DNA from: Paludibacteraceae bacterium
GTDB taxonomy: Bacteria > Bacteroidota > Bacteroidia > Bacteroidales > Paludibacteraceae
DNA length: 61,813 nt
Direction of reading: 5' to 3'
Assembly: GCA_018056165.1 (NCBI GenBank)
Contig: JAGPGD010000009.1
Location: 1-61,813 of the forward strand
Shown here: one piece after another, positions 57,195-61,813 of the stretch
Position numbering within the stretch: the stretch's first letter is position 1
Layout of the letters: the number at the start of each line of letters is the position of its first letter
Notes under the pieces: generated by a model
Database searches by the model: none
Told to the model about the DNA's origin: nothing
Seen by the model: only the letters and a program-made list of their open reading frames with translations
Position numbers and translations under genes: made by a program

Positions 57195-58520
57195 ATGTCT
57201 TCGTTGAAAGATTTTTTTGTTCGCATTTATAATTTTATTCGTTACGACATTTGGAAAGTTGCTGAAACAGAATTAAGTAAAGGTCGTAAAATTGTTTATC
57301 GATGTGTAAAAACTATCATTATAGCCACAAAGGGTTATATAGATGATAAGCTTGGCATTCGGGCTTCGGCATTAACTTATTCTCTTTTTTTTGCTGTAGT
57401 TCCTATAATTGCACTGGTTATTTCTGTTGGTAAGGGTTTTGGAATGGAAAAAATGATTGAAAACACCCTTCAGAAAACTTTTATAGCTCAAGCCGATGTG
57501 ATTCCCACCCTGATGTCTTTTGTAAAAAAATATCTGGAAACCATGCAAGGGGGGGTATTTATTGGTGTTGGCATTGTAATTTTATTATGGTCTGTTACAA
57601 ATTTTTTTAGACTGATAGAAAATACTTTTAACAATATCTGGCAAGTAAAAAAGTCCCGTTCCCCAATTCGACAATTTACCACTTATTTTTCCATTATTCT
57701 TATTCTTCCAATACTTATTATTCTTTCCAGCGGTTTTTCTATTTTTTTAAATACCACTTTTTCTCAAATTTCTTTTTTAAATTTTCTAAGTCCCGTACTA
57801 AATTTTGGAGCTAAATTACTTCCTTATTTTCTTAACTGGTTGATTTTTACATTGATGTATTTATTAATACCCAATACACAAGTAAAATTTGTCAATGCAT
57901 TGATAGCAGGTATTTTAGCAGGAACAGCCTTTCAGATTTTCCAGATGCTATATATCAAAGGACAAATTAACCTATCGCGGTATAATGCCGTTTATGGAGG
58001 TTTTGCAGCCATTCCACTCCTTTTACTCTGGCTGCGAATTTCTTGTTTGATTCTTCTGCTTGGGGCTGAAATTTCCTATGCAGCTCAAAGTATCCATGAT
58101 TATGAATTTGATCTGGATATTCAAAATATAAGTTTACGCTATAAAAAATTTATTTCTCTTTTTATCACTTATGTGATAATAAAACAATTTGAACAACAGA
58201 AACCTCCTTTATCGGCTCAACAAATTGCTTCTGAATATAAACTTCCCATTCGATTAGTACATCAAACTTTAAATCAATTAGTAAATATGTCAATATTGAT
58301 TGAAGTTTTTTCAGAAAAAACAAAATCTAAAACCTATCAACCAGCTTTAGATATTCATCAAGTTACCGTTGGAATGCTATATGAAAAGATTGAAACTTAT
58401 GGTTCAGATTTGTTCCTGTCAAACAAGAATGAATGGTTGGATGCTTTCTGGCAAAAAATTACCGTTTTACAACAAAAAAATAAAGGAAATCTGTCTCAAG
58501 TTCTTGTAAAGGATATATAA
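57195..58520 (+). CDS. YihY/BrkB family membrane protein
   Basis: A 441-residue inner-membrane protein of the YihY/virulence-factor-BrkB family. Six helices lie between about 50 and 310, with the conserved IRASALTYSLFFAVVPIIAL at the first helix and YGGFAAIPLLLLWLRIS at the fifth. A cytoplasmic C-terminal part (about 315-441) looks like a winged helix, with QQIASEYKLPIRLVHQTL. The role is uncertain despite an older name as ribonuclease BN, which is wrong. It lies downstream of rnpB with its own start. Confidence 0.88.
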   Translation: MSSLKDFFVRIYNFIRYDIWKVAETELSKGRKIVYRCVKTIIIATKGYIDDKLGIRASALTYSLFFAVVPIIALVISVGKGFGMEKMIENTLQKTFIAQADVIPTLMSFVKKYLETMQGGVFIGVGIVILLWSVTNFFRLIENTFNNIWQVKKSRSPIRQFTTYFSIILILPILIILSSGFSIFLNTTFSQISFLNFLSPVLNFGAKLLPYFLNWLIFTLMYLLIPNTQVKFVNALIAGILAGTAFQIFQMLYIKGQINLSRYNAVYGGFAAIPLLLLWLRISCLILLLGAEISYAAQSIHDYEFDLDIQNISLRYKKFISLFITYVIIKQFEQQKPPLSAQQIASEYKLPIRLVHQTLNQLVNMSILIEVFSEKTKSKTYQPALDIHQVTVGMLYEKIETYGSDLFLSNKNEWLDAFWQKITVLQQKNKGNLSQVLVKDI

Positions 58521-58565
58521 TTTTTTCCTGAAATTAAACTGAAAATTAAAATATACATAAAAAAA

Positions 58566-58661
58566 GGTAAGCCCCCTACATCGCACCGCTACAACTTTCT
58601 ACCCTTGCTGCGGTCAAGCCCTGGGGGAGTTTGAAAGGAGCTGGTCGTGTAGGACTTACCC
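58566..58661 (-). ncRNA. ffs: Signal recognition particle RNA (4.5S type)
   Basis: Read on the minus strand, the ends GGGTAAGTCCTAC and GTAGGGGGCTTACC pair to make a long hairpin. The apical part has CCAGGGCTTGACCGCAGC followed by AAGGGTA, which aligns with the conserved SRP helix 8 (CAGG, then a tetraloop, then AGCA). The tetraloop reads UGAC, the URRC class, instead of GGAA. A T-run follows the 3' end (plus strand AAAAAAA before 58566). The boundaries are accurate to a few nt. Confidence 0.82.
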
Positions 58662-58665
58662 AATA

Positions 58666-58673
58666 CAAAAATA
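58666..58673 (-). promoter_or_regulatory. Promoter -7 box of ffs
   Basis: On the minus strand this reads TATTTTTG, matching TAnnTTTG. It ends 4-5 nt before the predicted 5' end of the RNA. Confidence 0.55.
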
Positions 58674-58777
58674 TACTTTTATAAGATACTAACCAAATTT
58701 TTAGGAAGAATTTTCAAAATCGCTAAAAAGTATTTATCACTTTTTAAAATTTAGGAAACGATTCAAAAATAAAAGGT

Positions 58778-61588
58778 TTATTTCAATTTCTCTTTTAAAA
58801 ATTTCCCAGTATAGGAAGCCTCACAATGAATAAGTTCTTCTGGCGTTCCTTCAAAAACAAGGTAACCTCCTTTTTCACCACCTTCAGGACCTAAATCTAT
58901 GATATGATCAGCGCATTTAATTACTTCCATGTTGTGTTCAATAATAAGAATAGTATGCCCTTTCAAAATCAACGAATCAAAAGCTTTCAGTAAAGTTTTA
59001 ATATCATGGAAATGAAGACCTGTAGTAGGCTCGTCAAAGATAAACAAGGTTGGTTCATCTTTTTCATTTGCCAGAAAAGAAGCAAGTTTCACCCGCTGAC
59101 TTTCGCCACCTGAAAGTGTACTAGAGGACTGCCCAAGTTTTACATAGCCTATTCCCACTTCCTGCAAAGGTTTTAAACGTTTCACAATCTTTTTCTCAAG
59201 CGTTCCTTTTGATTGCCCAAAAAATTCAATAGCCTGGTTGACAGTCATTTCCAAAACGTCATAAATATTCATTCCTTGATAAGTGACTTCCAGAATATCT
59301 TGCTTGAAGCGTTTTCCATGACATTGCTCACATTCCATTACCAAATCAGCCATAAATTGCATTTCAACAGTTACTACTCCTTCGCCTTGACATTCTTCGC
59401 AACGCCCGCCTTCTGTATTGAATGAAAAATAGGAAGGGGTGTAACCCATTTGTTTGGAAAGTTGTTGCTCAGCAAAAAGTTTCCTGATTTCATCATAAGC
59501 TTTAATGTAAGTCACCGGATTAGAGCGAGATGAACGTCCTAATGGATTTTGATCCACCAATTCAACATCATGAATTAATTGCAAACTGCCTCGTAAATCT
59601 GTAAATTTCCCTGGTTTGTCAGTAATTCCTCCATAATATTTTTTTAAAGCTGGATATAAGACATCCTCTACTAACGATGATTTACCTGAACCGCTTACGC
59701 CAGTCACCACTGTCATTACATTGAGAGGAAATTTAACATTGAGATTTTTCAGATTATTTTCACTTGCTCCAATTATTTCTATGTAATTGTTCCATTTCCT
59801 TCGATGAGCTGGTATGGGAATTTCGTCTGTTCCTATTAAATATTTTAAAGTCCAGGAATTTTGAATTTTATTTTCTATTGAAGAATCATTTTTTACATTA
59901 GCTTCGCCTGTATAAACAATTTCACCACCAAGTCTGCCAGCTCCTGGACCTAAATCTATCAGATAATCGGCTGCTCGAATAATTTCTTCATCATGTTCTA
60001 CTACAATAACTGTATTGCCAAGATCTCTTAATTCTTTCAAAACATGAATTAATTTTTCAGTATCACGAGGATGTAAGCCAATGCTTGGTTCATCAAGAAT
60101 GTACATGGAACCCACCAAACTGCTTCCCAGTGAAGTTGCGATGTTAATTCGCTGACTTTCTCCTCCTGATAGCGAATTTGACAAACGATTCAAGTTTAAA
60201 TATCCCAATCCGACATCCAGCAAAAACTGAATACGATTTTTAATTTCAGTTAGTAGGCGATTGGCAATCATCTGGTCGTGTTCATCCAATTGAAGCTTTT
60301 CAAAAAATTGATACAAATCTTCCATAGAAAACAAAATAAGTTCTGTGATTGCTTTTCCGCCAATTTTTACATAGTTTGCTTCTTTCTTAAGTCGAGTTCC
60401 TTTGCAGGCTGGACAAACCGTTTTTCCTCGATAACGAGCCAGCATGACACGATATTGAATTTTGTACTGATTTTCTTCCAGAAATTTGAAGAAAGTATTT
60501 ATACCTGGAAAATATTCATTACCTGTCCAGAGCAGTTGCCGTTGACTTTCAGTAAGTTCATTATAAGGTTTATGAATTGGGAAATCAAATTTATGAGCCG
60601 TCGCTATCAGCCTTTTTTTCCATTCGCTCATTACTTCACCTCGCCAACAAGCAATTGCATCTTCATAAACTGATAGAGATTTATTGGGTACAACTAAATC
60701 TTCGTCGATACCGATAATTTTTCCGAATCCTTCGCACACAGGACAAGCCCCAAGTGGGTTGTTGAAACTGAACATGTGTTCAGTTGGAACTTCAAACTCA
60801 ATGCCATCCGCCTCAAATTTTTTAGAAAAAGACAATATTTTTTCTTTTTGTTCTGTTGCAACCTTCAATAGGCAAATACCATCCCCTTCATAAAAGGCTG
60901 TTTCAATAGAATCTGTCAATCTACTGATGGTAGCAGACGTATGATCAATAGTTACTCGATCAATAAGCAAATAAATATCTTCAGATGTATCAATTAAAAG
61001 ATTGTTTTTTAACACATCCTGAATTCGCCAAGTTTCCCCTTTTATTTCAACGCGACTAAAGCCTTGTATCTGAAAGCTTTGCAATTGTTCTTTTAAATTT
61101 CGGTCTCCATTTAGATGAATGGGTATCATAATGGTAATAGTGGTGCCATCAGGATAAGACAAAGCAGTTTCTACAACATCTTCAGCTTCATGTTTTTTTA
61201 CTAATGTTCCAGAAATGGGAGAATAAGTTTTTCCTATTCGAGCGTAAAGTAATTTGAGGTATTCATAAATTTCTGTGGAAGTTCCAACAGTGGAACGAGG
61301 ATTGCGTGTATTTACTTTTTGTTCAATGGCAATGGCTGGTGGAATACCTGAAATAAAATCTACCTCCGGTTTGCTCATCCTTCCCAAAAATTGTCTGGCA
61401 TAAGCAGAAAGACTTTCTACGTAACGTCTTTGTCCTTCAGCATATAAAGTATCAAAAGCAAAAGAAGATTTTCCCGAACCAGATAAACCAGTGATGACTA
61501 CCAATTTGTTCCGAGGAATGACGGCATCTATATTTTTTAAATTATGTACACGAGCTCCTTTTACAAAAATATTTCCAGCTTTGGACAT
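58778..61588 (-). CDS. uvrA: Excinuclease ABC subunit A
   Basis: UvrA finds damaged DNA and loads UvrB in nucleotide excision repair. The 936-residue product has two ABC units. The first has GLSGSGKSSFAFDTLYAEG near residue 35, a zinc module CPVCEGFG with CPACKGTR, and signature NSLSGGESQRI. The second has GVSGSGKSSL, a zinc module CEECQGEG with CEQCHGKR, and STLSGGESQRVK. The ATG at 61588 gives MSKAGNIFVKGARVHNL. It is monocistronic as far as the window shows. Confidence 0.98.
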   Translation of the reverse strand: MSKAGNIFVKGARVHNLKNIDAVIPRNKLVVITGLSGSGKSSFAFDTLYAEGQRRYVESLSAYARQFLGRMSKPEVDFISGIPPAIAIEQKVNTRNPRSTVGTSTEIYEYLKLLYARIGKTYSPISGTLVKKHEAEDVVETALSYPDGTTITIMIPIHLNGDRNLKEQLQSFQIQGFSRVEIKGETWRIQDVLKNNLLIDTSEDIYLLIDRVTIDHTSATISRLTDSIETAFYEGDGICLLKVATEQKEKILSFSKKFEADGIEFEVPTEHMFSFNNPLGACPVCEGFGKIIGIDEDLVVPNKSLSVYEDAIACWRGEVMSEWKKRLIATAHKFDFPIHKPYNELTESQRQLLWTGNEYFPGINTFFKFLEENQYKIQYRVMLARYRGKTVCPACKGTRLKKEANYVKIGGKAITELILFSMEDLYQFFEKLQLDEHDQMIANRLLTEIKNRIQFLLDVGLGYLNLNRLSNSLSGGESQRINIATSLGSSLVGSMYILDEPSIGLHPRDTEKLIHVLKELRDLGNTVIVVEHDEEIIRAADYLIDLGPGAGRLGGEIVYTGEANVKNDSSIENKIQNSWTLKYLIGTDEIPIPAHRRKWNNYIEIIGASENNLKNLNVKFPLNVMTVVTGVSGSGKSSLVEDVLYPALKKYYGGITDKPGKFTDLRGSLQLIHDVELVDQNPLGRSSRSNPVTYIKAYDEIRKLFAEQQLSKQMGYTPSYFSFNTEGGRCEECQGEGVVTVEMQFMADLVMECEQCHGKRFKQDILEVTYQGMNIYDVLEMTVNQAIEFFGQSKGTLEKKIVKRLKPLQEVGIGYVKLGQSSSTLSGGESQRVKLASFLANEKDEPTLFIFDEPTTGLHFHDIKTLLKAFDSLILKGHTILIIEHNMEVIKCADHIIDLGPEGGEKGGYLVFEGTPEELIHCEASYTGKFLKEKLK

Positions 61589-61614
61589 AGTTTTAGAGAA
61601 ATTTTTTTAAACTG

Positions 61615-61622
61615 CAAAGATA
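61615..61622 (-). promoter_or_regulatory. Promoter -7 box of uvrA
   Basis: On the minus strand this reads TATCTTTG, 26 nt before the uvrA ATG. No full -33 element at the right distance was found, and the remaining bases to 61813 show no gene. Confidence 0.5.
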
Positions 61623-61813
61623 CAACATTCCTCAAAAATTAATAAGCTACTCTTATAAATAAAATGGTATAAAAAAATTAATTTTAATGATTATCCGCAA
61701 AGTATCCTACTTTAAAAGGGATAAATTACAGTATATTTTTCAGAAAATAGTTATTAAAATATTTGTATAATTCGCTGATATTCAATATTTTTACACTTCA
61801 AATCAACAACTAT

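Overview
The window looks like chromosomal DNA of a low-GC member of the Bacteroidota, probably Bacteroidales. The evidence is the repeated use of the Bacteroidota promoter (TTTG, about 19-20 nt, TAnnTTTG), a DUF4295 gene after rpmB-rpmG, a SecA of about 1100 residues, a DUF4251 lipoprotein, a TonB-dependent receptor, a membrane pyrophosphatase and a leuA-C-D-(cimA)-B operon. It is mostly housekeeping sequence with one surface-polysaccharide locus and a few small islands of decayed mobile or repeated DNA.

Layout. 1-3450 (minus): queF, an M24 aminopeptidase P and a DUF4251 lipoprotein, with a 44-nt perfect palindrome at the left edge. 3451-4095: a gene-free island with inverted repeats. 4096-10909 (plus): rpmB-rpmG-DUF4295, thiL, a small basic ORF, radC, a two-gene ABC exporter and an LD-carboxypeptidase. 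11110-23417 (minus): the polysaccharide locus, holding a Wzi-like outer-membrane protein, an initiating sugar transferase, a deacetylase-like protein, a DUF354 protein, an acetyltransferase, a FemAB/GNAT-like protein, an N-acetyl sugar amidotransferase, broken hisF-like and hisH-like genes, a GT4 glycosyltransferase and a GT-C-like membrane protein. It also holds an AAGGTT-rich repeat island and a REP-like palindrome. 23433-24063: an IS3-type orfA remnant between two tracts with 7-nt periodicity. 24064-27459: mfd. 27604-32961 (minus): a five-gene cluster of ECF S-component, phosphoribosyltransferase, TonB receptor, DUF362 protein and a membrane Fe-S protein. 33432-35918: a secreted GH9-CE4 fusion. 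35928-40126 (minus): lgt and secA. 40478-47109 (plus): a leucine-type attenuator followed by leuA, leuC, leuD, a Leptospira-type citramalate synthase and leuB. The rest is an MFS transporter, hppA, an M48 protease, a YggS-family protein, a GT2, groES-groEL, rnpB, a YihY/BrkB protein, the SRP RNA and uvrA.

How the genes work together. The leader peptide is rich in Leu and Ile codons and precedes an operon that can make the precursors of both leucine (LeuA, LeuCD, LeuB) and, through citramalate, 2-oxobutyrate for isoleucine (CimA, LeuCD, LeuB). In the polysaccharide locus the amidotransferase-HisH-HisF trio would convert an acetamido sugar to an amidino sugar. HisH and HisF are each interrupted twice at A/T homopolymers, so the pathway is decaying, rescued by slippage, or misread. 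The five-gene cluster is the best candidate here for an uncharacterised system: import of a small ligand across both membranes, a phosphoribosyltransferase and an extracytoplasmic Fe-S redox module. I saw no tRNA, rRNA, CRISPR array or intact transposon.
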